DNA of 64,000 nt, taken from Thermoguttaceae bacterium. GTDB lineage: Bacteria > Planctomycetota > Planctomycetia > Pirellulales > Thermoguttaceae. Of this stretch, positions 36,198 to 45,470 are shown piece after piece. How positions within the stretch are numbered: the first letter of the stretch is position 1; each line of letters begins with the position of its first letter. The translations under genes and the position numbers were made by a program. Where the stretch lies: contig JANXBW010000001.1 in assembly GCA_025060325.1 (NCBI GenBank), positions 62,001 to 126,000 of the forward strand, read 5' to 3'. The notes under the pieces are model-generated. The model had not been told where the DNA came from. It did no database searches and worked only from the letters and a program-made list of their open reading frames with translations.

Positions 36198-37782
36198 ATG
36201 AAGTCGCTATCCTGCTTTTCCGAGGCCGTGCTGGCAGGTAGCCTCCTTGCCCTTCTTTGGCTCGGCAACACACTCGGTTGGGGGCCTTCCCTTAGCTGGG
36301 CTGCCGAGGGCAAGTTTAATGTGTTAATGATTTGCGTGGATGATCTTCGGCCCGAACTGGGCTATTATGGTCTTCGCACAATAAAGACGCCCAGATAGAC
36401 CGGTTAGCGGAAAGCGGCTTTACTTTCTTGAGGGCTTATTGCCAACAACCCATTTGCCAACAAGACATATGTAATCCTCCGCGCGTAACGCTTCTTTTCG
36501 GCCTTCGACCGCACTCCGCACGAATCTACGACCTCCAAACTCACCCCCGTAAGAGGCTGGCAGACCGAGTAAGTCTCCCAGAACACTTCAAGAAGCACGG
36601 TTACGTGACCATGGGTTTAAGCAAGCTCTCCCACAACGGGGCTTGACGATTGGCAGAGCTGGAGTCTGCCCCACCGGTCCCCCTCCGGACCGGCCTACGG
36701 GAAGCCGGAGACGATTGCCCGGATTCGAGCAGAGACGGAACGGCTACCTCGGGAGCAGGGGCCTGCCACGGAGGTGCTCGAGGTCGATCCAAAGAGCGGC
36801 ACAGCGCTTCGCGTTAGCCCGCCACGATATCGAGTGCGGAGGCCGGCCTGGGAAGATCCAGATGTGCCAGACGAAGCCCTCCCGGACGGCAAGACCACCC
36901 TCGCGGCCATCGCGCGTTTGGAAAAGTTCCGAGACCGGCGGTTCTTCCTCGCCGTGGGCTATTTGAAACCGCACCTGCCCTTTGTGGCACCGTCACGATA
37001 TTTCCAGCTTTATGATCGCAATGAGGTCCCTCTTGCGCCGTGGCCCCAGGCACCGCGAAATTGCCCTCCCATCGCCCTCCACGATTGGGGCGAACTGCGC
37101 GCGTATGAAGGGATTCCCGCTAAAGGTCCGCTTTTAGAAGAGACGGCGCGCGACTTTGTATGGGCCTACTACGCTGCGACGAGCTACGTGGACGCCCCGG
37201 TGGGAAAACTGCTTGATGCCTTAGACCGGCTGGGACTAACGGACCGAACAATTGTTGTGCTCTGGGGTGACCATGGCTGGCATTTGGGAGATAACGGCCT
37301 GTGGTGTAAACACACCAATTTCGAACGGGCCACGCGATCGCCGCTCATTTTTCGGGTACCAGGGGCGAAAAACCCCGGCGCAAAGATTGACGCCCTGGTG
37401 GAGTTTGTCGACATCTACCCCACCCTATGCGAGCTATGTGGCCTACCTACTCCGGAAGGTTTGGAAGGAATAAGCCTTGTGCCTTTCACAGAAAATCCCG
37501 ACCGCCCCTGGAAAAAAAGCAGCCTTTGGCCAGTATCCCTGGGACAAAGCGATAGGGTATTCGATGGGGACAGAACGTTACCGCTAAACGGAATGGCGGG
37601 GCGCCGTTGGCTCAATAGTTGCCCGCGAACTTTGCGATCACCAGACTGACCCTTGAGAGAGCGACAACTTAGCCTATCGGCCGGAGCTTAAACCGTTGAT
37701 CCAAAAGTTAAGCGGCAAGCTGCGAGCCGGGTGGAAAGCCGCGCTCCCCGCCGATTACGCGGACCAGGTTGGCAATCGCTGA
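36198..37782 (+). pseudogene. Sulfatase pseudogene (iduronate-2-sulfatase type)
   Basis: Reading across frames gives a full-length sulfatase of about 520 residues: signal peptide, VLMICVDDLRPELGYYG, IDRLAESGFTFLRAYC, RIYDLQTH, LPEHFKKHGYVTMGLSK, DDWQSWSLPHRSPSG, FLAVGYLKPHLPFVAP, WGDHGWHLGDNGLWCKHTNFE, QYPWDKAIGYSMG and LAYRPELKPLIQKL. It is broken by a 1-base loss near 36393, a 1-base gain in a G-run (36638-36641), a 1-base gain in an A-run (37512-37518), a TAA after GTERYR and a TGA after HQTDP. The catalytic C-x-P-S-R, whose cysteine becomes formylglycine, reads CNPPR here and follows a five-codon tandem duplication. The enzyme would have desulfated an algal or animal-type polysaccharide in the periplasm; it cannot be made now. 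Confidence 0.93.
36443..36472 (+). repeat. 15-bp tandem duplication at the sulfatase active site
   Basis: CAACAACCCATTTGC is followed directly by CAACAAGACATATGT, 11 of 15 bases identical and codon-aligned, so QQPIC is repeated as QQDIC just before the CNPPR remnant of the catalytic motif. Divergence between the copies suggests the duplication is not recent. Confidence 0.75.
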
Positions 37783-37866
37783 GTCGCAAGCGCTATGTCA
37801 ACGCGATGCGTGGATTAAGGCGGAGCCGAGAGCGAACCTGCGGACAAGCCCTCAAGCCGGCCCTTT

Positions 37867-39015
37867 TCAACGGTCTTCAGGAGACGCCAACCGAGCAAGC
37901 CCCAATTGCCACGGGATCTCCCCGTAGACCTTGCCGGCCATGTTCTCGTCGCTTACTCCCTGAAAAAGCATCGTGAGGTTTTGCGGATCCACCTCGAGAA
38001 ATTCGTCGTACCCAGCCCGAATCAACTCGCCATGGCTAAAAGAGTGACACCAAGGCTGGTCCGCAAAGCGGGCATTCTTAAGGCCAAGAAACGGCCGCTC
38101 CCAACTGTCAGCCACTGGTGTCCACTTGCCCTCGAGGCTATCGGCAGTATACGCCTTGTAATACCGACGGGAGCCGCGCTGGGCCTCGATCACAGCAAGA
38201 TATGTTCCTGTTCCTTTCAGCCGATAAATATGTCCCGCCTCAAAAATGTCCGCCTGCAGGACCACTTGAGGGAGTGACCAACCACGGGGAAAGTCCTCCC
38301 GGCGGGTTTCCGCCCGCCACATCCGACCATCCAGGGACGTAAAGAACAGATGAGCCTTTTTCTCATCGCAAATTACCCAAAAATCAATCCATCTTTCCAC
38401 ATTAGCTGGCCCGGTTGGGTAAAGAAAGTCGGGCGCCGACCAGCCGGAGGGATCCTCCAACCGACTGTTTGTGGAAAAGGCTGGCTGGAGGGCGGGCTTT
38501 CGGTTCGGATCGGTTGTTTGGTAAATCAGATACCATTTTTCGTGTGGACGATAGTAAAAGACCTGCGGGGCACAGTAATACCCCTCGGTAATACCCAGGA
38601 GCACACGAACAGACGGCGAGGCTGACCAATCGGAAAGGATAACATATTCGACCTGGTGAGTTCGTGGCCGGCCACGAACCGTACAAAACAGGTGCCAGGC
38701 ATTGCCGAAGCGGACAACCGACGGATCCTTGATCGAAAAGAAAATCTGTGCACCGAGCGGTTCCCGAGCCGACAAGATTGGCGGCGAAATCTCCCAGAAA
38801 AATTTCCCCGTGCGAAACACCTCCGGCAATTCCGCACCGTGCACCGGCGTGGCTACTCGCCCCGTTAACTCAACTCCGTAGGAGAAGCCCAAAACCAAAA
38901 ACAAAGGAAACGCATTTGCTAAGGCACCTGGTGCCGCCCACCGGCCTGGCTGGCCAGTTCGGGAGGAAAACCACCCTTCTCCGCCGCGGACGCAGAGTAG
39001 TGTTGAGTTCTTCAT
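37867..39015 (-). CDS. GH62 alpha-L-arabinofuranosidase
   Basis: Secreted glycosidase of 382 residues that removes arabinofuranosyl side groups from xylan or arabinan. Five-bladed propeller signatures of GH62 are clear: IKDPSVVRFGNAWHLFCTVRG, SDWSASPSV, GYYCAPQVFYYRPHEKWYLI, DPSGWSAPDF. The likely catalytic residues are Asp97 (KDPS), Asp211 (WIDFWVICD) and Glu259 (FEAGHIY), all present. The N-terminal 60 residues contain a basic stretch then a hydrophobic run ending near HGAE, an atypically long signal peptide. GGAGGG seven bases before the ATG at 39015 is a good start. It converges with the sulfatase relic. Confidence 0.9.
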   Translation of the reverse strand: MKNSTLLCVRGGEGWFSSRTGQPGRWAAPGALANAFPLFLVLGFSYGVELTGRVATPVHGAELPEVFRTGKFFWEISPPILSAREPLGAQIFFSIKDPSVVRFGNAWHLFCTVRGRPRTHQVEYVILSDWSASPSVRVLLGITEGYYCAPQVFYYRPHEKWYLIYQTTDPNRKPALQPAFSTNSRLEDPSGWSAPDFLYPTGPANVERWIDFWVICDEKKAHLFFTSLDGRMWRAETRREDFPRGWSLPQVVLQADIFEAGHIYRLKGTGTYLAVIEAQRGSRRYYKAYTADSLEGKWTPVADSWERPFLGLKNARFADQPWCHSFSHGELIRAGYDEFLEVDPQNLTMLFQGVSDENMAGKVYGEIPWQLGLARLASPEDR

Positions 39016-39174
39016 GGATTGCCCTCCAAACTTAACAATCTTAAAAGGAAAAGTAACTTGATAAACAGGTGGGTACAGACAACGGGCAGGATGTCAAGCG
39101 GGAAACAGTTTACGATCTTCCGCCCCGAAATCTCGTCTCCTGTGCTTGCGGTAGTGCGCAAATGAACACTATGG

Positions 39175-40659
39175 CTATTGGCCCTGTCGGCGCTTCTCTT
39201 CTCGTCGCCGGCGCCGCTCTTCCCGTTCGCGCTGTTTCCGCAAGCGAGCACGCTCCTCCGGTGTCAGGCGTTTTCCCGTTCCCTGCTTCTGCTTTTTGAT
39301 TGTGACCTCCGGATTAGTGGCGAGCACCTGAGAAAGCTGTTGGATGGCCTGGAGACGCCCCCGCATCCCCATCTGTGTCAGCCGACGCATCAGATCGGAC
39401 ACGCCTTCAAATTGCTTGAGGAGCATTGAGACATCCTGGGGATCAACTCCCGCCCCGGCCGCAATTCGTCGTCGTCGGCTTCGGTCGATGATCTTCGGGT
39501 TGCGTCGCTCTTCGGGGGTCATCGAGTCAATGATGCCGCGAATTCGCCGGAATTGGATTTCGGCGTCTTCGCCCCCAATGAGGGAGGTAATCTGCGACAT
39601 TCCCGGCAGAAGCCCCAACCACCGGGTCAGCGACCCCATTCTTTGCGTCTGCTCCAGGATTTCCCGGAAATTCTCCAGCGTAAACTGCCCCTTCTTCAAA
39701 GCCTCCTGTTGACGAAGCATCGTCTCCTGATCGAGCTTTTGGCGGGCCTGCTCGACCAAGGTAAGGATGTCCCCCATCCCCAAGATGCGTCGGGCCATCC
39801 GGTCCGGGTGAAATTCCTCAAGGGCGTCGATTCCCTCGCCGGTGCCCACGAACTTAATCGGTACACCCGTGACCGCCTTGACGGAAAGAGCGGCTCCCCC
39901 CCGAGCATCACCGTCCAATTTGGTCAAAATAACACCATCAATTTCCAAAGCTTCGTTAAAGGCCCGGGCGCTATTGACGGCATCTTGCCCGGTCATGGCA
40001 TCGACGACAAAGAGGACCTCGTCCGGTGCCAACTCTGTGTCCAGCCGGGTTAACTGCTTCATCAATTCTTCGTCAACATGCAGGCGGCCGGCAGTATCTA
40101 CGACAAGCGGGCTGAGGTCGTTACGGCGGGCATACTCCAAAGCCTCCCGGCAAACCGGAAGGGGATCGGTGGCCTGACGGTTGACAAAAACTGGGATCCC
40201 CGCCTTTTGTCCGAGGATTTCCAACTGATCAATAGCCGCTGGACGTTGCAAGTCGGCCGCCACAAGGAGCGGCTTCTTCCCCCGCCTGGCCAGGTAATAG
40301 GCCAGCTTAGCGCAAGTGGTTGTTTTGCCGGAACCCTGCAAACCGCACAGAAGCACGATCCCCCCTTGAGGCCGCATGTGAATCGTGTGGTCCACCGGCC
40401 CCATTAGGTTGACGAGCTCTTGGTAAACGATTCCGACAAGATGCTGAGTGGGATTTAGGGATTTAAGGACCCGTTCGCCAAGGGCCTGCTGACTCACCCG
40501 CTGAATGAACTGCTTCACCACCGGAACGCTCACATCCGCTTCCAGGAGGGCTTGCTGGACCATTTTGAGTCCTTCCCGCATGTTGGACTCAGTCAGCCGC
40601 CCCCGGCCTCTGAGCGTCCGAATAGCTTCCCCCAAAGCTTGCTGCAAAGCTTCAAACAT
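39175..40659 (-). CDS. ffh: Signal recognition particle protein Ffh (SRP54)
   Basis: GTPase that binds signal sequences of nascent membrane proteins and delivers ribosomes to FtsY. Length 494 residues. The N domain (1-90) and the G domain hold P-loop GLQGSGKT (106-113), VAADLQRPAA, DTAGRLHVDEEL and TKLDGDARGG. The methionine-rich M domain (about 300-440) includes the SRP RNA-binding segment GAGVDPQDVSMLLKQFEG. The C-terminal 30 residues are almost purely Arg/Glu/Lys. GGGGAG lies about 11 bases before the ATG. No SRP RNA gene is seen close by. Confidence 0.97.
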   Translation of the reverse strand: MFEALQQALGEAIRTLRGRGRLTESNMREGLKMVQQALLEADVSVPVVKQFIQRVSQQALGERVLKSLNPTQHLVGIVYQELVNLMGPVDHTIHMRPQGGIVLLCGLQGSGKTTTCAKLAYYLARRGKKPLLVAADLQRPAAIDQLEILGQKAGIPVFVNRQATDPLPVCREALEYARRNDLSPLVVDTAGRLHVDEELMKQLTRLDTELAPDEVLFVVDAMTGQDAVNSARAFNEALEIDGVILTKLDGDARGGAALSVKAVTGVPIKFVGTGEGIDALEEFHPDRMARRILGMGDILTLVEQARQKLDQETMLRQQEALKKGQFTLENFREILEQTQRMGSLTRWLGLLPGMSQITSLIGGEDAEIQFRRIRGIIDSMTPEERRNPKIIDRSRRRRIAAGAGVDPQDVSMLLKQFEGVSDLMRRLTQMGMRGRLQAIQQLSQVLATNPEVTIKKQKQGTGKRLTPEERARLRKQREREERRRRREEKRRQGQ

Positions 40660-41152
40660 AAACGGTCACGCTCCCCGAAAAATCAGTGTCTCGCCCTCCT
40701 TTTTCCGGCCGCCTCGTACACTGCTCCCAAATCCGAAATTCCGAGGCCAAGCCACACTCTTAAATCACTTAGTTTGCCGCCATACTAATCTATCTCAGAA
40801 GAAGTTTAGACCCGGCTCTGGCGTAGCGGGTACTCAAAGTTTAGTCACCGTCTCTACAATTTACGACCTACACTCCAAGCTGGCTAATCTGGTGGCACGA
40901 CCTTGCCGAAGCCTCTCGACCAACTAAGAGCGGAATGCACGCGAACCTTTCGGCACCAGAGGGGCAATCCGGGAAAGCAACAGCCGGCCGCTGTCCGTGC
41001 TCTTGGCAGACGAATCTAGACTGCCGTCTCGCATACGTGAAAGGCTCGGCAAAGCTTGCGCGGACATTGTAACTCACCGAACCCAGTCGACGCGACATCG
41101 CCGACTAGCCCGACGAGAAGTTCCCAAGCGGCCTTGCTAGGAGTGCTTGCCT
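40660..41152. other. Gene-free region
   Basis: Upstream of ffh and downstream of the acetyltransferase gene, both leftward. I looked for an SRP RNA (GGAA tetraloop with flanking purine-rich bulge) and see none. No supported small gene. Confidence 0.4.
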
Positions 41153-42547
41153 TCAAAGGATCGCCGGCAAGTCGTCGAGCGTGGAGCGCCAGAACGAAGG
41201 AGGGGGTAATATCGCCTTGGCAAGCCTTGCCGCTTCGGCTGAGCTAGCCGTGGCCCCCGGGCGCAGAAGCTCCTCTAACCCGGCCGAATCTAATTGACCC
41301 AAGATAAGCTGGGTGAAGCTTTTCAAACTGAGTCTGACAAATTCCGCGCCGAGCTGGCAGTGTATGACGTAACTACACTCCCCGTCTAGAAACAGCGCCA
41401 AGCGTCGGGCTCCTACCTGCAGTCCCAAGACCAAGGGGCCTTCCTCCCCTTTCTCCCGCGCTGCCGAATCAAACTGGGGCAAGAGCGACCTTAGGAGCTC
41501 CGGAAGATCCCAGATCTTAGCCACTAACACCGGCCCCTGAAAAACAGTGGCATTTTTCCCTGCCCGCTCGGCCGACTTCATTACCGCCCGGAGCGTACTC
41601 CCCTCCGGTAGATCCAGCAATAGCCAATTCCGGTTTTGTTCCTTTGCCTCTCGGCAAGCGTGAACGAGCATTTCCACTGCAATTGTCAACGAAGTGGAAG
41701 GGACCAAAGCCTCCACAATTCGCCAGCCGCGGCGAACGTAGTAAGCCAGCACCGGTTGCTCTAGGCTTCCGGGGCCAGAAGCGCTTGCCCCACCGCCTCC
41801 ATCCTCGCGTGTGACCACATAAAGTTGATCAAATCCTCGGCGGTTGAGTAACCACTCCCAATACGTTCTTGAGCGTTCGAAAGCCCCGAAATCCGTACAC
41901 GTCTCCCGAGCGTAAAATCCGGCAAGCGCCTCGATATCCCAGCGTCGAATCGGCCGGATGTTGACTCTCTTTCGTCGCCGGCCTGATCGCAAAAGCCCTT
42001 TTGCCGAAAGATCGGCCAAAAATGGATCGACCATGATCTCGGTTACGGGGGGCCGGTAAACAGGTACCCAATCTTGGAGCTGGAAGAACCTCGGCCAACG
42101 CGTCCACGAAAGGCCAAGATGTAACCCGCTGGTCCGCGCATGGTCCTCCAGTCGTCTTAAAAGTTGACAAGGCAGCTCGGTCGCCCGAAGCTCCGGCACC
42201 ACCCGCAACCATCGCACCACACCCACCTTGCATCGTGCTCGGCCGAAGTGCATCACCCGCCTAGCCACCTGGGCAACTCCCACCACCTCCCGGCCTTCTA
42301 GGGCGAGGATGACGTCATGCGGAAAGCTTGCCGGATCAGCAAGACAGGCGGCAATTTCCGCCGGCGGAAGGTCCGTCATATAAGCGCGGGCAAAGGCATG
42401 AATGGCCGGCAAATCGCATGCGGAGGCGAGGCGGATAACTATGGAACCAAGATGACGGCGAAGAGGCTTGGGGTGAACAAAATGCTCGGCGGTGCCACGA
42501 CAACGGTTGACAGCCACTATTGGGGTCGACCCGGTGCCCTCCGTCAT
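41153..42547 (-). CDS. Eis-like multidomain GNAT acetyltransferase
   Basis: Protein of 464 residues. The first GNAT domain (about 35-160) has VIRLASACDLPAIHAFARAYM and VVGVAQVARRVMHFGRARCKVGVVRWLRVVPELRATELPCQLLRRLEDHA, a near-classical acetyl-CoA site (VVPELRATELPCQLL in place of RxxGxG/A). A second GNAT-like half follows (about 190-345). The C-terminal third (about 350-464) resembles the sterol-carrier-like domain that closes Eis-type enzymes and ends in a Leu/Asp segment. This three-part layout matches the Eis superfamily (N-acyltransferases), but the substrate is open. AGGAGGTG five bases before the ATG is one of the best ribosome sites in the window. It stands between ffh and the BshC-like gene. 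Confidence 0.75.
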   Translation of the reverse strand: MTEGTGSTPIVAVNRCRGTAEHFVHPKPLRRHLGSIVIRLASACDLPAIHAFARAYMTDLPPAEIAACLADPASFPHDVILALEGREVVGVAQVARRVMHFGRARCKVGVVRWLRVVPELRATELPCQLLRRLEDHARTSGLHLGLSWTRWPRFFQLQDWVPVYRPPVTEIMVDPFLADLSAKGLLRSGRRRKRVNIRPIRRWDIEALAGFYARETCTDFGAFERSRTYWEWLLNRRGFDQLYVVTREDGGGGASASGPGSLEQPVLAYYVRRGWRIVEALVPSTSLTIAVEMLVHACREAKEQNRNWLLLDLPEGSTLRAVMKSAERAGKNATVFQGPVLVAKIWDLPELLRSLLPQFDSAAREKGEEGPLVLGLQVGARRLALFLDGECSYVIHCQLGAEFVRLSLKSFTQLILGQLDSAGLEELLRPGATASSAEAARLAKAILPPPSFWRSTLDDLPAIL

Positions 42548-42801
42548 GGCACACCTCCTCGGGAGACCTTCAGCTGCTCCTGCCCGACCCCCAAGAAGGC
42601 CTTACGGGGCCACCCACGGGAGAAGCAAGCCGCTCCTGATGGCCCCTCATGGCCCAGCTTGCATTCCTGTCAACAACGCTCCCTCCTTGGGTCTCAGGCA
42701 CGGAAAACTTCTACCGTACCCACTGGCACAGAGACCCGGTCGGCAAGACCTGTCTGTACCGGCCGGACCGAATGCGCCTCAAAGCATCGGCCTACTGCCA
42801 T

Positions 42802-44466
42802 TCAAACGACTCGCCGACCAAGTTGGCAAGTTGCTTGCGCAAAAAACTCCCGCAACGTCTGCTCCGGGAAAAAACAGAATGGAAATTCGCGAAACCGCAG
42901 AATCGTATCCTGCCGTTCCAATTCTTGCAAGCGCCCGAAACGATCTCTTAACTGGCATTCCAAATCGAGGAGAAAGCTGCGAAGACGTTGATTCGCATCA
43001 GAAATCGCGTAGTGGCGCTGCCGAGCATTTTCCGGCGTCTTAGGCGTTGCAATCCATTGATGCTTTTTCCTAATAAGCAGCCCTACTTCCTCTTTGACTT
43101 CCGGATCGCTGAGGACGACGCTCACCCCATGACTGGAGCAATCAAGAAAGAACTTCTCCGGGTGGAACTTTACATCCCGCAACAAATGCTTCGTCCGCCG
43201 AATTTCGCTTGCAAAGTCCGCACCAAGGGGTTTGGCAAGCCATAAGGTTCCGGAAACTACGGCATAGGGCGGGGGCTCCAAGCCAAAAAGCCCTCCTATA
43301 ATTTCGTCGGTCACTTCGTCGTAACGAGCCCCGCCAATGCCGTGGACGAAAAAGTCTCCGATTATCATCCGGAGAAAAAGCGTAGTCATCAACGCCCGGG
43401 GCCGAAGATAAACGCCCTGCTGACGAAGATCCCGCAGCAATTCGGCAAGCCTTGTTAACTTTTCACCCCGTTGATATGGAAGGGCCACCTCCCATCCCCG
43501 AAGATCGGACAAGCAAATAGCCCCGGATTCCAAGCGGACGAAAAGCCGCCGCCGCGTGGGATCGTCGTTTGTCCACAGCCAATAGGGCACTTCTTGCCAG
43601 GGGCCAATGCGGTCCAAATTCGGCACAGGCTGCGCCCTGTTGCGAAGTCGATGCTTAACTCGGTAATGATCCAGCGAGCGATTGTAAACTTCGGCTACTT
43701 GCGGAAGCTCAGCAAGCACAAACGCTAGAAACAATTGGTGCGTCGGCAGGTCCGCCACCACCCCTAGGGGTACGTCAAAAATCCGGCTTCCCCACCGGGC
43801 TTCCAACTGGTTCCTTGCCTGAGCCACAGCATGGCCGAGCCGCGGTCCACTTTGGAGCCGAGCAAGCACCATCGGCCAATAAGTTGTTAAAAGGGGGTTG
43901 TCCACCCACGGGGCCAAGCACGAAAGCGCCCGCTCCTGGAACGAGCTGACAAGGTCCCAGTCAGCCACTCGACGCATCTCGTAAGGCACATTAGCTCCAT
44001 CGGTATCTAAGGGAAGAGATTGAAGCGACGGACTCTCCGGCGATCCACCTAAGATCCAGACCGAGGAGTTTTTAAACCGGTCATTGTCGATTAGGACGTT
44101 GACGGCAATTCCGCCGATATTTTCGGCAATCTGAGCGGCGACGAAATTTTTCAGCCAAACGCCGGGGTGGAAAAGTTCCGGCTGGTGGCCGGTAAGAACA
44201 ATTGGCGCTGAAGGATCTTCCGCTCCTTCCTGGCCAGCTAAGTACTGGCCCGTCCATTGCCGGGCAACCTCGAGAAACTCCCGGCGAGCTTCTACAACCA
44301 GTTCCTTCAAATCTTGGCCTGCTAGGCGAACTGCCCACTTCTTTCGCCGGTCCAATCCACTGGCAGCTAACAGCGAACACTCTGACAGGCTTGGGACGAG
44401 CAACACCTCCCCGTGATTCTTTGGCACCGGCCAACGGGATTGAGTCTTGTGACTTCCGTTCATCAT
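42802..44466 (-). CDS. BshC-like protein (putative cysteine-adding enzyme)
   Basis: Cytoplasmic protein of 554 residues resembling BshC, which adds cysteine to glucosaminyl-malate in the last step of bacillithiol synthesis. The clue is the block VLTGHQPELFHPGVWLKNF (about 93-111), the counterpart of the TGQQ motif, followed by IDNDRFKNS. The C-terminal half is a long helical region with RQRHYAISDANQRLRSFLLD. The match is partial and the length is at the upper end, so I give no gene symbol. The partner activity BshB1 is encoded at 4380. It starts with tandem ATGs (44466/44463) without a Shine-Dalgarno site. Confidence 0.55.
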   Translation of the reverse strand: MMNGSHKTQSRWPVPKNHGEVLLVPSLSECSLLAASGLDRRKKWAVRLAGQDLKELVVEARREFLEVARQWTGQYLAGQEGAEDPSAPIVLTGHQPELFHPGVWLKNFVAAQIAENIGGIAVNVLIDNDRFKNSSVWILGGSPESPSLQSLPLDTDGANVPYEMRRVADWDLVSSFQERALSCLAPWVDNPLLTTYWPMVLARLQSGPRLGHAVAQARNQLEARWGSRIFDVPLGVVADLPTHQLFLAFVLAELPQVAEVYNRSLDHYRVKHRLRNRAQPVPNLDRIGPWQEVPYWLWTNDDPTRRRLFVRLESGAICLSDLRGWEVALPYQRGEKLTRLAELLRDLRQQGVYLRPRALMTTLFLRMIIGDFFVHGIGGARYDEVTDEIIGGLFGLEPPPYAVVSGTLWLAKPLGADFASEIRRTKHLLRDVKFHPEKFFLDCSSHGVSVVLSDPEVKEEVGLLIRKKHQWIATPKTPENARQRHYAISDANQRLRSFLLDLECQLRDRFGRLQELERQDTILRFREFPFCFFPEQTLREFFAQATCQLGRRVV

Positions 44467-44602
44467 GCGGCAAACATGTTTACCAAACCGTTTCGTCCGA
44501 TGCCAATGAGACTTGGCAACTCCAAGCGAGAGCCCTCAGCTTCAAACTCCGCCCCGCACCGCTTGTCGTTTTCGACTTACTTTGACCACACCGCAGGAGT
44601 TC

Positions 44603-45328
44603 TTACAAACATTGAAGGAGCGAAGCCTTTTCCGGCCAATAACGGCAAATGCTTTCGCGGAGCACGCGCCGGTACATTGCCAGCCGCGTCTTTGCATCAT
44701 CAAGCGCCCCGCCAAAGGACCTTCTCTCCTCAAAGTATACAAGCGGGATCGGCAACTCCACGATGCGAAGCCCATATCGCGCCGCCTGCACCCAAACTTC
44801 AAGCGGCATGGCGTAGCCACTTTCGGTGACCTCCAAGCGGCGCAGTGCCTCCACCCGATAAGCCTTAAAACCACAGAACGCGTCGGTTAGGCTGAGCCCT
44901 AATACGCGGTTTAGCTCATCGGTGATCAGACGATTGATCTGTCGGCGGTCTTCGGGGGGCGTGCTGTCGCCCGGAAATTTTTTCAAGTAGCGACTGCCGG
45001 AGACAATGTCCGCCTGTTTGGCTGCGTCAATAAACTCTGGGATAAAACACGGTTCGTGTTGACCATCGCAGTCGATCGTGACCAACACCTCGTAGTGATG
45101 AGCCACCGCAAAGGAAAACGCCGAACGAAGCGCCGCCCCATACCCTAAGTTCTGCCGGTGCCGGATGAGGTAGATGTCCCGCTGAGCAACAAGGATTTCA
45201 CCGCTCCCGTCCGTGGATCCATCGTCAACAACTAGAATATCCTCCGCATAACGCCTCACCTCATCTAGCACCGGTTCGACGAAAGCTCGCTCATTGTAAA
45301 TTGGCAGCGCTACTAGCGAGCGGGTCAT
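44603..45328 (-). CDS. Glycosyltransferase family 2, dolichyl-phosphate-mannose-synthase-like
   Basis: GT-A fold enzyme of 241 residues. The N-terminus has LPIYNERAFVEPVL and VDDGSTDGSGEIL (nucleotide-sugar pocket); TIDCDGQHEP gives the metal-binding DxD-type site; SGSRYLKKFPGDSTP and LTDAFCGFKAYRVEAL follow. This is the usual layout of polyisoprenyl-phosphate sugar transferases, without the C-terminal membrane helices of the DPM/ArnC type, so it is probably soluble or peripheral. It transfers a sugar from a nucleotide donor to a lipid carrier or glycan. No Shine-Dalgarno site before the ATG at 45328. Confidence 0.87.
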   Translation of the reverse strand: MTRSLVALPIYNERAFVEPVLDEVRRYAEDILVVDDGSTDGSGEILVAQRDIYLIRHRQNLGYGAALRSAFSFAVAHHYEVLVTIDCDGQHEPCFIPEFIDAAKQADIVSGSRYLKKFPGDSTPPEDRRQINRLITDELNRVLGLSLTDAFCGFKAYRVEALRRLEVTESGYAMPLEVWVQAARYGLRIVELPIPLVYFEERRSFGGALDDAKTRLAMYRRVLRESICRYWPEKASLLQCL

Positions 45329-45470
45329 TGCGATGAAGGACTATTCCTTGAAAACCGAGGGGTTAGTGTCAACAAAATTACCACCCTCTAGGAAGATGAC
45401 CTCGCGCTGACACCTTCCACCGAAATGCCTCAAAAAAACCCCAAATCATGAACCCAGCGGAATGCCGACT

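Noticed and set aside
40660-41152. SRP RNA near ffh
   Set aside because: No GGAA-tetraloop hairpin with the conserved bulges is visible in either flank.
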